From Hybos culiciformis (lineage: Eukaryota > Arthropoda > Insecta > Diptera > Hybotidae): DNA of 64,000 bases. A program made the translations under genes and the position numbers. Below the pieces are notes generated by a model. The model was not told where the DNA came from, searched no databases, and worked only from the letters and a program-made list of their open reading frames with translations. This document shows positions 25,599 to 37,189 of the stretch, one piece after another; the stretch's first letter is position 1; each line of letters opens with the position of its first letter. The DNA is taken from assembly GCA_964007475.1 (NCBI GenBank), contig OZ023274.1:25201090-25265089 (forward strand). Direction: 5' to 3'.

Positions 25599-26575
25599 CC
25601 TTTTTTAGCAATAATCGACTTTATTAGTTATAGAAACTACAAAAATATCAAAAATATACTTGTATCCAGTGGTCGAAGTGGTAGGATAAAAGTGGTGGGA
25701 TGGTTAAAAAAAATTAAGGACAGGTTAAGACCCGTGGGGTTCCTATCGCTTTGTCCTTTTTTAGTAGAAAAATGACTCATCCAAACAACTACATTTAATT
25801 TAAATTTACTTTCTTTAAATATATTCAAATGTGATCATTTTATTGATTTTTTATTTTTTTAGAATTATTGAATAACGTCCATATTTGGTAATTTCCAGAT
25901 TCCAAAGATCGCAATGATCACCTTCTTACCTTACTTCTAACTCAACATCAAACGATAGAAACAACTGAGCATATTAATCTAGGATCTTCAAAGTGTTGGG
26001 CTAATGTACAATGCCCTATTTTGACTTAATGTGCTAAGTACATTCAAAGGCTCTCTCCAGGCTCCTTTTCTTCAATTTTCCTTTTTTTCATAAAAAATTT
26101 ATCCATAAAAAAAAAGAATTTAAACAAAATTTGGAAGATAACAAAAAATATGTATATATTTAAAATTAAATCGGCTAAATATTGAAATTTACGAAAAACT
26201 TAGTAACGAAAATTTCATTAATAATTTTTTTATATTCATACGTTACAATTTAAAATTTGAAAGTCTCATTTATTTTTATTACTTTTTTATTTATAAAAAT
26301 TTTTAAAATTCATAAAAAAAATTGAATAAAAATTAAAAAAATATTTGCCGGAACGCATTTTTCTCTTCCAAGAAGTAGTGGGATGGGTTTTCAATTATTT
26401 AGAAGTACCGGGATGACAAGGCATCCCACCCAATCCCGCCTCACTTCGAGCACTGCTTGTATCTTAAAAATTCTACATAGAACGATATCAAAACAAAAAC
26501 ACATAATTAGTTCCTTTTTTAGCCGTAATCAACTTTATTAGTTACAAACAACTACTAAAATGTCAAAATTATTAT
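25599..26575. repeat. Pair of about 60-bp direct repeats flanking a hAT insertion
   Basis: The words AGTTCCTTTTTTAGC, ATCGACTTTATTAGTTA and ATCAAAA at 25599-25657 recur in the same order at 26509-26575 with about 80 per cent identity. A related ATATCAAAACAAAAA word occurs near 26487 and 26627. This indicates an older tandem duplication into which the hAT element at 25667 inserted, since its target duplication lies just after the first copy. Confidence 0.65.
25659..26463. mobile_element. Non-autonomous hAT element with 8-bp target duplication CTTGTATC
   Basis: The element spans 25667-26455 (789 bp) between exact direct repeats CTTGTATC at 25659-25666 and 26456-26463. The left end starts CAGTGGTCGAAGTG and the right end read inward starts CAGTGCTCGAAGTG, 13 of 14 identical. 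Both ends continue with GGGATGG-like words in subterminal positions. No transposase frame is visible. End sequence and duplication length both point to the hAT superfamily. It differs from the 4.1-kb hAT element, so at least two families have been active. Confidence 0.88.
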
Positions 26576-27027
26576 TGTAGTTTCATCTGTGTACAAATGT
26601 CAAATAAGATACTTTTATCTTATTCTATATCAAAACAAAAATCATGAAAAAAAAAACCAAATGAGAAGAACAAAACAAAACAAAAAGAAAATTGAGATAT
26701 AAAAATTTATACTTAAATCAGACATATGAGAGTAAAATTGAAATTCTTAGCACATCTTTGGTATAATTTAAAACATATATAATTTTTTTTTGTTGTTGTC
26801 AGATTCATAGAATAAAATAAAAATAAAAGTTGGAAGTGTAAAATTAAAATTTAAAAAATAATAAGTGCTTTTAATTGAATTTTATTTTAAATCAATTTTA
26901 TTATCGAAAAAAAAAAATTAAGCATATATTAAAAAAATAAATAAAAAAAAATGTTGACGTATTAAAAAATCTGAAGCGAAATTTATTATAAAAAAAAAAA
27001 AAAAATTAGTTCTAGAAATTTTCCTTA
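26576..27027. promoter_or_regulatory. NHE8 upstream region
   Basis: AT-rich DNA with several poly-A runs, including one of about 15 at 26990-27005 right before the gene. No clear TATA plus initiator pair can be singled out in such a background. An in-frame TAG at 27013-27015 closes the reading frame upstream of the NHE8 ATG. Confidence 0.35.
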
Positions 27028-29109
27028 ATGAAAATGTTCAAGGTCGGCGTCAAAATAACATATTTTTTAATTATTTTTTTTAATTCTAATAATTTTTGTT
27101 TATCCGATAATGATATTAAAATATCGAATTCAACAACAATTTTACCCTCATCTTCGTCATCGGCAATAGAAGTTGGAAAAATTTCAACACAATCCGAAGG
27201 AACAAATAATTCCAATAATAATGTTGTAATATCATCGTCAAAAATAATAACGTCAACAACGACCACAAGAACACCACCACCAGTGAATACAGGAAGATTA
27301 CAATTGGCAACGACAACAATAACAACCAAAAATGTAACACCGTCATCAACTGTTGAAACCCTGGTTCCGTTGCCAGACACAAAAACTGCTGTTGAAAATG
27401 AACACAACAGTAGTTTGTCAATATTTTTTGTGTTGTGCGTTTTGGCTCTAGGAATTTTATTAATTCATATGATGTTACAAACTGGGTTTCAATATTTACC
27501 CGAAAGTATAGTTGTTGTATTTTTGGGTGCACTTATTGGATTCTTTTTGAATGTATTATCTGGTGACAATAGCTCGTGGAAACGAGAAGAAGTGTTTTCA
27601 CCAACTGGTTTCTTTTTAGTTTTATTACCGCCAATAATATTTGAATCTGGTTATAACTTGCATAAGGGTAATTTTTTTCAAAATATTGGCTCAATATTAA
27701 TTTTTGCAATTTTTGGTACAACAATATCAGCGCTAATTATTGGTGCTGGAATATATTTGCTTGGATTAGCTGATGTTGCATATCGCTTAACTTTTTCAGA
27801 ATCATTTGCATTTGGATCATTAATATCGGCAGTTGATCCAGTTGCAACAGTTGCTATATTTCATGCATTAGATGTTGATCCAGTACTTAATATGTTAGTT
27901 TTTGGTGAAAGTATTCTAAATGATGCTATTTCAATTGTATTAACAACTACAATATCTAATGCGGCTAATAGTCTAGCATATCAACAGGCATCAACGTCAC
28001 AGGCAATTATTCAGGCATTTCAACATTTTTGTGCAATGTTTTTTGCATCTGCCGGAATTGGGGTAATTTTTGCATTAATTAGTGCTCTGTTATTAAAGCA
28101 TATCGATTTGAGGAAGCATCCTTCATTAGAATTTGCTATAATGCTGGTATTCACATATGCTCCATATGTTTTGGCAGAGGGTATAAATTTATCTGGAATA
28201 ATGGCAATTTTATTTTGTGGCATTGTTATGTCGCATTATACACATTTTAATTTGAGCACAGTTACACAAATTACGATGCAACAAACAATGAGAACGTTGG
28301 CTTTTATCGCTGAAACTTGTGTATTTGCTTATTTAGGATTAGCTATATTCTCATTTCAACATAAAGTTGAATTGGCTCTTGTAATATGGTCAATAGTGCT
28401 GTGTTTGATTGGCAGAGCATTTAACATTTTTCCACTAGCATATTTAGTGAATAAATTTCGAACGCATAAAATTTCAAATAAAATGCAATTTATTATGTGG
28501 TTTTCTGGTTTAAGAGGAGCTATTTCATATGCGCTGTCTTTGCATTTAGAGTTGTCGAGTGATGATGATAGGAGAGTTATTATAACAACTACCCTTATAA
28601 TAGTTTTATTCACCACCTTAGTGCTTGGTGGTTCAACAATGCCTTTACTGAAATTTTTAGAGGGAGCAAAGAAACCACCGAAACGATCTTCACGAAAAAG
28701 AATTGGGCTGAGAAGACAGAAAAAGAAACAGGTGTCTTTGAGTAAGACCAGAGAATGGGGCACTGCAATTGATTCTGAACATTTGTCAGAGTTAACTGAA
28801 GAAGAAGAAGTTGGTTTTACAAAATCAAGAGTAGGCGGTTTTGGTAGATTAGATAGAAAATATTTTATACCATTTTTCACAAGACGTTTCACAACACAAG
28901 AGCTCCGCGATTGTAAGTCACAAATGACAGATTTAACAAATAAATGGTATCAAGCTATTAGGGTATCACCACAAAATTCTGATGCTGAAGATGAAGAGGA
29001 TATTATCGGCAGTAACAGAAGTATTTGTAGCAACATTTCTAATACAACCGCTGATGAAAACTCAATATCACGAGATTTTGATATTAAACGTTCAGATCCT
29101 AGTGTTTGA
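27028..29109 (+). CDS. NHE8: Sodium/hydrogen exchanger 8-like, single exon
   Basis: An uninterrupted 693-codon frame. NHE8 (SLC9A8) swaps lumenal protons for Na+ or K+ in Golgi, endosomal or apical membranes and sets their pH. Residues 1-25 look like a signal peptide or first helix. A Ser/Thr-rich lumenal segment (30-125) follows, and the exchanger core runs from about 128 to 545. NHE8-type marks are FFLVLLPPIIFESGY (195-209), SLISAVDPVATVAIFHALD, FGESILNDAISIV with the key Asn298-Asp299 pair, MSHYTHFNLS, and MWFSGLRGAISYALSLHL (about 490-508). The cytosolic tail keeps LSKT, IDSEHLSELTEEE, FFTRRFT and LTNKWY, which are specific to NHE8. An in-frame TAG 15 bases upstream fixes the start. There are no introns, unlike the vertebrate gene, so a retrogene origin is possible. 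A poly(A) signal AATAAA is at 29329-29334. Confidence 0.95.
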   Translation: MKMFKVGVKITYFLIIFFNSNNFCLSDNDIKISNSTTILPSSSSSAIEVGKISTQSEGTNNSNNNVVISSSKIITSTTTTRTPPPVNTGRLQLATTTITTKNVTPSSTVETLVPLPDTKTAVENEHNSSLSIFFVLCVLALGILLIHMMLQTGFQYLPESIVVVFLGALIGFFLNVLSGDNSSWKREEVFSPTGFFLVLLPPIIFESGYNLHKGNFFQNIGSILIFAIFGTTISALIIGAGIYLLGLADVAYRLTFSESFAFGSLISAVDPVATVAIFHALDVDPVLNMLVFGESILNDAISIVLTTTISNAANSLAYQQASTSQAIIQAFQHFCAMFFASAGIGVIFALISALLLKHIDLRKHPSLEFAIMLVFTYAPYVLAEGINLSGIMAILFCGIVMSHYTHFNLSTVTQITMQQTMRTLAFIAETCVFAYLGLAIFSFQHKVELALVIWSIVLCLIGRAFNIFPLAYLVNKFRTHKISNKMQFIMWFSGLRGAISYALSLHLELSSDDDRRVIITTTLIIVLFTTLVLGGSTMPLLKFLEGAKKPPKRSSRKRIGLRRQKKKQVSLSKTREWGTAIDSEHLSELTEEEEVGFTKSRVGGFGRLDRKYFIPFFTRRFTTQELRDCKSQMTDLTNKWYQAIRVSPQNSDAEDEEDIIGSNRSICSNISNTTADENSISRDFDIKRSDPSV

Positions 29110-32100
29110 AAAAATTCGTATTAAATAGTTAAACATTTTTTATCTTAGTTTTTACTTTTTTAAATGAAAGAATTTCTTAAAAGAATTTCGATTTGCTTAA
29201 AATTCGATGAATGTAATTTCTATGAACTATAATTGTATTTTAAACAGTATAAAGAGAAAAAAAATATTCAGAATAAGATAGAAACAAAAAATTTAATAAT
29301 TTTCCAGCTAGCTTTTCTGAAAAATATGAATAAAGTTCTTAGAATAATTAAGAATTAAATAATTATCCGGCATGCGGTTTGAAATAAAAAATAATAATGT
29401 TGTCTTTGTATAGGTAATTAGAGTATTCAATGTGCATTGTTATTATGCATTTTTAATAATTGATGTTTATCATCACATTTTCTTATCATTAACGAACATT
29501 TTTTCCTTTTAAAATTTTTACAATTCTTTTCAAGTTTCAATAAATTAAAATTATTTATTTTTGTTTTACTGTAACTAAACGTAAATGAAATTTTTGACAT
29601 AGAGTGGTAAAAAGTTTGGGAAGATATTTTTCAAATTAGTGAAAAAAAGCACATAACTAATTTGAACTTAATTTGATAAGATTTTTTATAATTTCTAGTT
29701 TATATTTAATCAAAAATCAATAATATTGAAGACTTCGATGCCAAAGAGGTATAAAGATTTAGTATACAATTTTAAATTATCTTAAGAAGTGTTTGTAAAA
29801 ACTTGATAAAAATATGTACTTATGCACATTCAAATTAATTTAATTATTATTAAGTATAAACTGCATGTACAATTGTACTCACGTCAAATTTGTTTGGGTA
29901 TTATGAAGTATTTTTTTTTTATTTAAATGTGATTTGATTATAAATTAATGATGTTTAGACGTATAGTACATTTTTCTTCAAAGAAAAAAGATATAAATAC
30001 TTAGTATTATTTTTTTACGTTATAAATTATGTAATCGAATAGTATTAATCATATGAATCGAAATGAAACGAAATAAGAAAAAAAGAAAATTCAAACGAAG
30101 TGTAAAAGTTAAATTAAAAATATAATATTACATTTTAGTAAAAAAAAACTTATAGTTGAGATCGTCGAAAGCATAGCTTAATTGACGTCACTTTTAAATG
30201 ATCTTGCTTCATTTAAAAATTTTATTTAGTTGTTAAAAACCAAAGATCAATTCAAAAATTACAAGGCAACTAGGCTTTGTACTGCAAAAAAAAAAGATTT
30301 TAAAAATAAATAGATTTTCCGATTAATTATGATACCTACTTATAGTTTAAAAACATTTTCGTACTAAAAAAATGTACAAGCCTTAAAATTTATCGAAGGG
30401 TGTACATTAAAACAAAGTCAGTGAAATTTTGAGAATAGTCATTCAATTTAATGTACGAGTTTTTGATTGATTAAGTTTTTGATTGAGTGATTTATGAATT
30501 TGTGATAATTTGTTCCATTCAATCAAAGTAAATGACAAAAAATAACAGCATTGTACTTTTACTTAATTTTCCTATAAAAATATTCAAATAAATTTTCAAG
30601 GATTTAAAATAAGCTTAAAGTAAAAGTATTAAAAAAAGAAACAGATTTTTATTAATAAATATTTATTATTAATTATTATTTACAATTTTGTAATTCACAT
30701 GTTAGTATAATTTATAAAATATTGATGGTGTTCATTTGCATTATTGCATTATTTATAAAATTTCATATTTATATGTAAGTTGTTGTTTTGTATAAAATAT
30801 ACAAAAAAGTTATAAAAATACAATATATGTAGGTAAGGGCCTATTTCTTTTTGTATATTTTTATTGAATTGAACACCACAATTGACTATATATAAATTAT
30901 TATTTCACTTGAGCTGAAAATGTAATTTTTTTAATTAAATTTTATTAACAAAATGTAAATAAATGGTGATAAAACTTAAATTAATATCATATCTTCTGTA
31001 AAATAAACATACTAATATTTATGTCAAAAACAAAATTAAATAAATGATAAACAAGCTTCAATTTAGAATTTTTTTAGTTAGGTAGACAGATAAATTTATT
31101 AAGCATCGGTCACAGCTATATAGTTTCGATACTAAATAAATTTACATTATTTACTGAATTTAAAAATTAGTGTTGAACTTTTTTATATAACATAAAATAA
31201 TTTTTATATTGCATTAAATTTAGCTTGTGAAGTAATAAAAATAATTATTTATTAAATAAAAAAATTATTTTTATATTGCAATTAAATTTAGCTTGGAAAG
31301 TAATAAACATAATTATTTATTAAATAATAAAATTAGTCAAATTGTTAATTTTCTTTTTAGTAAACTTTTTTGATTAAAAAATCGTGAAGAAAAATTTGTC
31401 TCAAATTAGAGACGTTTTAATAAAAAAGCACAAAATCTATTTAAAAAGATAATAAATTGTTTGAAATCAAAATTTATATATTAACATAATTTGTATTTAA
31501 CAAATTTTTTTAAGATGTATAAAATTAAAAAAAAAATTAAAATATCAATCAGAATATGTAATCAGAAAAGCTAATCTAAAAATATTGTATTGTATAAAGC
31601 CAAAAACATAATTTTTATTAAAAATCCTTTATATCGACTTAGAAACTAAAATCGAACAAACCAGAATTCTCATAAACTACTAAATTAGCAAATGATTCGA
31701 TTTGATGATTTGGAAATTTTCTTTAAAAGTTGAATTCTTGAATATTTTGATTCAAAAATTAACTAACCGAATCAACGAAACTTTGACATTATAACTAACT
31801 AAAAAATTTCGAAAAGCAGAAAAGCATTCAGTCCTACTTCAAACACTTCCCGTCATCCGAACGAGCTGAGATTTTGCTTTAATGCATTGTCATCGATGTC
31901 CAAATTGCATCTCAATCGAATGGTGGGAAGTCAATTTGCATTTCGTGAATTTGGAAACAATCAATTTGACGAAATTAATATAAAGGATTTTAAAATAGAA
32001 ATATTTGATAAAAAATACAAATTAATAGATTAAAAAATTATACATTCATATATATTATCTAAAATACTATAGAGACAAGCTTAACAACAGAAATTGAATC

Positions 32101-33380
32101 AATCATGCTGCATGAATCGTCAAAAAACTATAGCATTAGTGACAAATTTAAATTGTGTGAAACAATATTTTGTGATTTAAAACACTAAATTTTTTTGAAA
32201 GGAAAATTTGCAGATTGGTTTGGTTTTTAAATAGAATAATTTTTTTCGTTTAACTTCTCATGAATTTTTAACATTTAATATTATTGTTAAATTTTATAAT
32301 TTTCTGATAAAAAAAAAATAAATAAAATAAATGTTAAATTGTGATTGAAATTATAAAACATGAAATTTGTTTTTATTTGGGTAATTATTTCAAAAGATAA
32401 AAATACGTAAAGAGCTTATGTTGGAAGACTAATTTTAGCAGGAGACAGAAAATATGGAGTTTTACAACATTTTTTAAAAAATAAAGAGTATTGGAAAATT
32501 ATCTTGAGTTTTCTTTTACATTTAATATACTGTCATAAATCGTAATTCGTAATTTAAGGAATTTTTTTTTCGTTCAAATAAAACTGTTTAAACTGATAGT
32601 ACAAAAATGAATATTTTCGCTAAAAAATGCTGGTTTTTTTTTATATAGATATATTGGTGAAAAAGGCATTGAAATTTCCTTTCTCTAAAGGTAAATATAC
32701 CAGATATTATTTCATGCGTGGAATATAAATTTCATGCAATAATTTTCAAAACTGTTATAATAGTTTTTCTTTCCTAAATTCTATACCGAATATCCTGTAC
32801 GTCTACTTTAATTTATGTAAAATATCTTTTTCTTAAAAAAAGTACTTTTCATAAATTGGGAACATTATCATTAAGTTGGAATCCTTGATTTATTATTTAA
32901 AAATTTTGAATTTAAATAAGAAAAAAAAAAGAAGCGTTTTGGATTGAAAATTTACACATATAATAATTGTACATTCGTAATTATAAAAGTTTCTCAAAAT
33001 ACTGTGTTACAACATTGGTCACAAACAAATTCTAGTCTAGAGTAAAATTAATATGAAAATGATTATTGAAAATAGAACGTGTATCCAATGTGATTACAAT
33101 TTTTATATTTTGTTTATATTAATTTTAAAAAATTGCATAATTTTATTTGGGTTTATTGGTAATTTAACTTTATTAATTTTTTTAAGAACACTATCAAATA
33201 AAATGAATGTATAGTTGTTCAGTGAGAGAAATTATTTTACATATAATTTTTTATTAAATTTCTTACATTAGGATAAAACATAGGCCAAAAAGTTTTAGCG
33301 ATTTTGTATAAATAAAATTTACCAGCAAGTAAAAGTTATATTATGGAGATCAATAAACTTAGATGGCAGGTATGTAAATT
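29110..33380. other. Gene-free AT-rich stretch after NHE8
   Basis: The first few hundred bases should be the NHE8 3' untranslated region. Beyond that are AT-rich DNA and a two-copy duplication at 31200-31330. A GC-richer patch at 31840-31945 (CATCGATG, GAGCTGAGATTTTGC) matches no feature I know. No open frame above 60 codons occurs. Confidence 0.5.
31200..31330. repeat. Two-copy tandem duplication, unit about 67 bp
   Basis: TTTTTATATTGCATTAAATT at about 31200 recurs near 31268 with one inserted base. Both are followed by TAGCTTG, AAGTAATAAA and AATTATTTATTAAATAA. The units are about 90 per cent identical. Confidence 0.75.
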
Positions 33381-33393
33381 TATACTAGGTATC

Positions 33394-33586
33394 ACCATAG
33401 ATTACGACATTATTTTTGGTATTTTTATGTGAATGTGTTAGTAAAACAAAATTAAATACGTGATAATTATCAATATATGAAAAGAATTTTATTTAGTTTT
33501 ACTAACACCTTCACATAAAAATACCAAAAAAGACTGAAAAAATGTTGTATGAAGCTTCCAATCTTTCTGTATTCTTAATCTATGGT
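33394..33586. mobile_element. Palindromic MITE next to the THAP-type element
   Basis: ACCATAGATTA at 33394 is mirrored at 33576-33586. Inside, about 40 bases around GGTATTTTTATGTGAA and GTGTTAGTAAAAC at 33414-33454 pair with 33487-33532, with only a few mismatches. The left arm is shorter because of a deletion. There is no coding content. Confidence 0.65.
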
Positions 33587-33588
33587 AT

Positions 33589-34510
33589 CACTGACTTCTC
33601 TATATAAAAGACGAAACATCAAATTTGTCTATGTCTAAGGTCGAATAAGCTTTTCATACAAAAGTCAAATTTTTGTATGGAAAATTTATTTTTATTTTTA
33701 AAAATCATTTTTTTTTTATATGAAAAACAAGGATTATCCATTTGACATGTTAGTATACATTTTATTAATATTTTTTTAATTTTTTAGTAAAAAAAAATTG
33801 CCAAAAATATTACGGAATATGCATAATAATCGTAATATTTTTGGCAATACAAAAGAAGCGAATTTAAAAACCGTTTGTAAAAACCGACCCTGCTCAAAAT
33901 TTTTTTTTCTACAGTAACGGGCAAAATAAGGCGAGCAGTCGAAAATTAAGATATAATGAAAAAAAATTAATTAAATTTGGACTACCCAAAAGATAAAACT
34001 TAAATAAGATTTTTTTAAATCTAAATATTAAATTTTACAGCAAAGAAGCATGTTCGAAAACGAGTGTGCTGTGTGCTTGGATGTGGATCCAATTCCGCAC
34101 AGTACCAAAGGGAATACGACTATAAGTTTAGTTTAATTCGGATTAATTTTGTGAATTTGAATAAAATTTTATTTTCATTGCTTAAATGTTGTTTTATTCA
34201 TAATTGGTCATTTTGAAGGATTTTAGTTTTTTTATTATTATTTTTGATACTTAGGCCTTAACTTTCACTATCGAAATAACAAAGCCGTCAATCTATCGCT
34301 GATGCTTTAAGTTTAATTAGTTTACCTTCTTACTTTTTTTGTTGTAAATGGTCTTTCTGTTTTTAAATTTATTTATATTTTTCATATTATAAAATTTTAA
34401 TTTTTTTTTAAAAAGTAATAATTTTTTTTCCTACAGTGTACATTTATTTTGGTCGAACCATTTGACAGATAAAAATTTCTATGTGTAGTCTTTATATAGA
34501 GAAGTCAGTG
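33589..34510. mobile_element. DNA element with CACTGACTTCTCTATATAAA ends and a possible THAP fragment
   Basis: CACTGACTTCTCTATATAAA at 33589 is repeated in inverse at the right end (34491-34510), giving a 922-bp unit. At about 34052-34165 one frame reads KHVRKRVCCVLGCGSNS and continues about 20 residues to FSLIR. The C-x4-C spacing followed by an Asn-Ser-rich loop resembles the start of a THAP zinc domain, as in P-element transposases. The downstream Cys-x2-His of THAP is missing, so this is at best a fragment. No 8-bp target duplication is visible; the right border abuts the Tc1 remnant. Confidence 0.5.
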
Positions 34511-34513
34511 CTA

Positions 34514-35029
34514 CTACCCTATTTCATATGTATTGATTCATTTGAATATTTGATAATTTTCTTTCAATAATATATCTTTTCTAGCATTACATATTTGTAT
34601 GAATAAAACAAAACCAATTTTTTTAAATATTCATATGGTTATATTGATTCAATTAAAAAAAAAACAAAAAATATATATTATTGAGACCCTATGGGTCTAA
34701 ATGAAAAAAAAAATCAAGAAGAGACCCACCCCGAAATGTTGGAGCTTTAAAAGTAAAGTTGCAAAACAATTGGAATTCTTTTACACCCCAATTTTGTAGG
34801 AGCCTTGTTTCTACCATGCCTAAGAGGTTGGAGGCAGTTCTGAAGGCAAAAGGCGACATAACAAAGTTTTAAATGAAGGATATTTTTGTTTTAATTGAAT
34901 TAATATAACCATATCAATATTAAAAAAAATTGGTTTTGTTTTATTCATACAAATATTGCTAGAAAAGATATATTATCGAAAGAAAATTATCAAATATTCA
35001 AATGGATCAATCCATATGAAATAGGGTAG
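34514..35029. mobile_element. Deleted Tc1/mariner element with about 150-bp inverted repeats
   Basis: Inverted repeats of roughly 150 bases, close to 90 per cent identical, run from 34514 and from 35029. Both start CTACCCTATTTCATATG, and each end is flanked by a TA, the Tc1/mariner target. Between the arms the + frame at 34789-34872 reads SLVSTMPKRLEAVLKAKG and ends ITKF-stop, the C-terminus of Tc1-like transposases. The catalytic DDE domain is gone, so this is an internal-deletion derivative of 516 bp. It sits one TA away from the CACTGAC element's end. Confidence 0.85.
34789..34872 (+). pseudogene. Tc1-like transposase C-terminal remnant
   Basis: About 27 codons ending in a TAA at 34870-34872 match the conserved tail of Tc1/mariner transposases (MPKRLEAVLKAKG). 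Everything N-terminal to it is missing, and the sequence upstream, inside the inverted repeats, is not recognisable. Confidence 0.82.
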
Positions 35030-35031
35030 TA

Positions 35032-36400
35032 GATCAATTTAAAGGGTGATACTTTTATAACGCTAAAAAATAGAAATTTTTATACATTTATAAAAAATAA
35101 AGTAAAAAATTTTTTAATTTTTTTTTAATTTTAAGCTCTTATATTATTTATATTATATTATTTTAAAAACTATTAATTTTATATTTTATACACCACAATC
35201 AAATTCATTACCGAATGTTTTTGAAAAGAGTTATATTAAAAATTATCTCAAAAGGAAATGATCAAGTACGTTATAAAAAATAGTAAATTATCTGGTCGCT
35301 ATCGGTTTCCGTTTTTCGACATTTTGATTTTTATGGCGTTTAAAGTACACATTTAGATCAAAATACAACACTTTTTAGAAAAATACTTTTATTTTAATAG
35401 TTTGTAACTTTGTTATTTCTCAAAAATTTTCAACCAAATTTTTATAGGATTTGGATGAAAGTGCATACTATCGAAATATGAAATAAAAAATATGTGTGAG
35501 TCGCGGGACACACGGAAGAAGTGAAACTTCATGGCGTTCGAGATTTTCACTGTAATAATGTTTAATACGTATTAAAAAATTTATTTCATTCATGCTATTT
35601 TATATTATTTAATGCTATGAAATATAATATAAAATAATTTGATAGTACATATTCATAGATTGTTCAGAAATGTAAAATTTAAAAAAAATTATAAATTAAT
35701 AAAATATAAATCAATAAAAGATAATATTCGTATCGTATATGATAATATATCTCATAAATCCACCAAAATACTTGATCCGTGCCTCTAGTTTATAGTATAC
35801 ATTACATTCGAAAATAATCTAAAAAAAATTAAATTTATTTGTAAAAAAGTGAAATCATAAAAACGTTTAATAAAATTTTCAGGATTTGCACTTAAGGGGG
35901 AAAAGTACGCTTTTACATAAAGAGGAATCAGAATCTAAAAACGACGCCAGAATTTAGTACCCAAATTTCGCGCTAGAATCTCAAGCTTTTTATTTTTTTC
36001 GGGATTTTGATTTATTTTTTTTTCCTGAGTTTTTTAATATTTATATTTATTTTACAAACCTTAGCTTTGCTTCGTGTTGATCCATTTTTTTTTTAATTTT
36101 TTTTTTATATTTTTTATTAAATAAATTTTTTTTTACTATTATTAATATTTTTTAAAATTATTAAATTAAATTATTAAAAATTATTAATTAAAAATAACTA
36201 AAAAATTGTAGCACGTCTACGTCAAAATGCCTATATTTATGGCTGCATGGCAACACTGGTTGCCAGATGATTTCACTATATTTTAAGCCGTAAACAAAAT
36301 TCCGGTTACAACTACATTATTAGCGACAATAATGTATGAAAAAACAGCAGCGTGGCTTAAATCATGTTTTCTTTTTGTTGCCCGAAAAGTTTAACCTAAA
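35032..36400. other. AT-rich DNA with GC-richer islands, no gene
   Basis: Contains GC-richer patches at about 35300-35350, 35500-35550 and 36210-36310 (the last with ATGGCAACACTGGTTGCCAG, itself nearly palindromic). These look like pieces of dispersed repeats. No frame is convincing. Confidence 0.4.
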
Positions 36401-36419
36401 ATAACTTTTTAAATATGCC

Positions 36420-36760
36420 TGAAAAATTTCATGTTTAAGATTAGTACTTCTTCTGAAAAGGAATTAGAATAAAAATATTCTACATGCATTGCATTAATGG
36501 AATTTAATGGCAAAAATAATTTATACCAACAACTCAATTACAAATTACTTCAAAAAAAAATCTGTTTTAGTTAAAAGAGCATTTTCAAATATGACTGCAA
36601 AATTTGACATTAGTATTTCTTTCGAAAAGTAATTGCAATAAACATATTCCTCCTGCATTTTATTAGTGTAATTTAATGTCAAAAATAAATTACACTAACA
36701 AACTAAAAAAATTACATTAAGAAAAATTAATATCAAAAATAAATTATCTACAAAATAGGT
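36420..36760. repeat. Diverged tandem copies, unit about 170 bp
   Basis: Segments at about 36425-36550 and 36595-36715 share in order a GATTAGTA or CATTAGTA word, a TCGAAAAG-like word, an AATA-ATATTC word, TGCATT, GGAATTTAATGGCAAAAATAA or its variant, and a run of ACAA-ACT. A third partial copy follows near 36725. Identity is moderate, so the duplication is old. Confidence 0.5.
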
Positions 36761-37042
36761 GCATTGGAACATTTTTATTCAGAATACATATTTGTATTCC
36801 AAAAGGTTTTTGAAAATTAGCACTAATAATTAATAAATGAAATATTTGTTATTCAATAATTTAAAATAAATTATATTTCCTTTTCAATCGAAAAAAAAAA
36901 AGTATTTTCGACTTTAATTCTGAGCTAATATAGAGTAGGTTATTGCGCTGATAAGCTTCATTAAGTTGCTAGCGGCTGTCGGTTTTATCATCAGCTGACA
37001 CATAAATTTTTTCTTTTTTCTTTTTTTTTTGCCTTTTTTTTT

Positions 37043-37185
37043 GACAATAATCGTTCGAATTTTGACAATAATCGTTTGAATTTTGTTTTATTTTTTGACA
37101 ATAATCGTTTGAATTTTGTTTTATTTTTTGACAATAATCGTTTGAATTTTGTTTTATTTTTTGACAATAATTGTTCGGTTTTTGA
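37043..37185. repeat. 33-bp tandem repeat, four full-period copies plus one
   Basis: GACAATAATCG starts at 37043, 37064, 37097, 37130 and (as GACAATAATTG) 37163. The last four are spaced exactly 33 bases. Because 33 is a multiple of three the frame stays open and gives NFVLFFDNNRL repeats on + and a Lys-rich repeat on -, but neither looks like a real protein. Confidence 0.85.
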
Positions 37186-37189
37186 CATT

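Noticed and set aside
27012..27532. Minus-strand frames opposite the NHE8 N-terminus
   Set aside because: Shadows of the Ser/Thr-rich NHE8 coding sequence.
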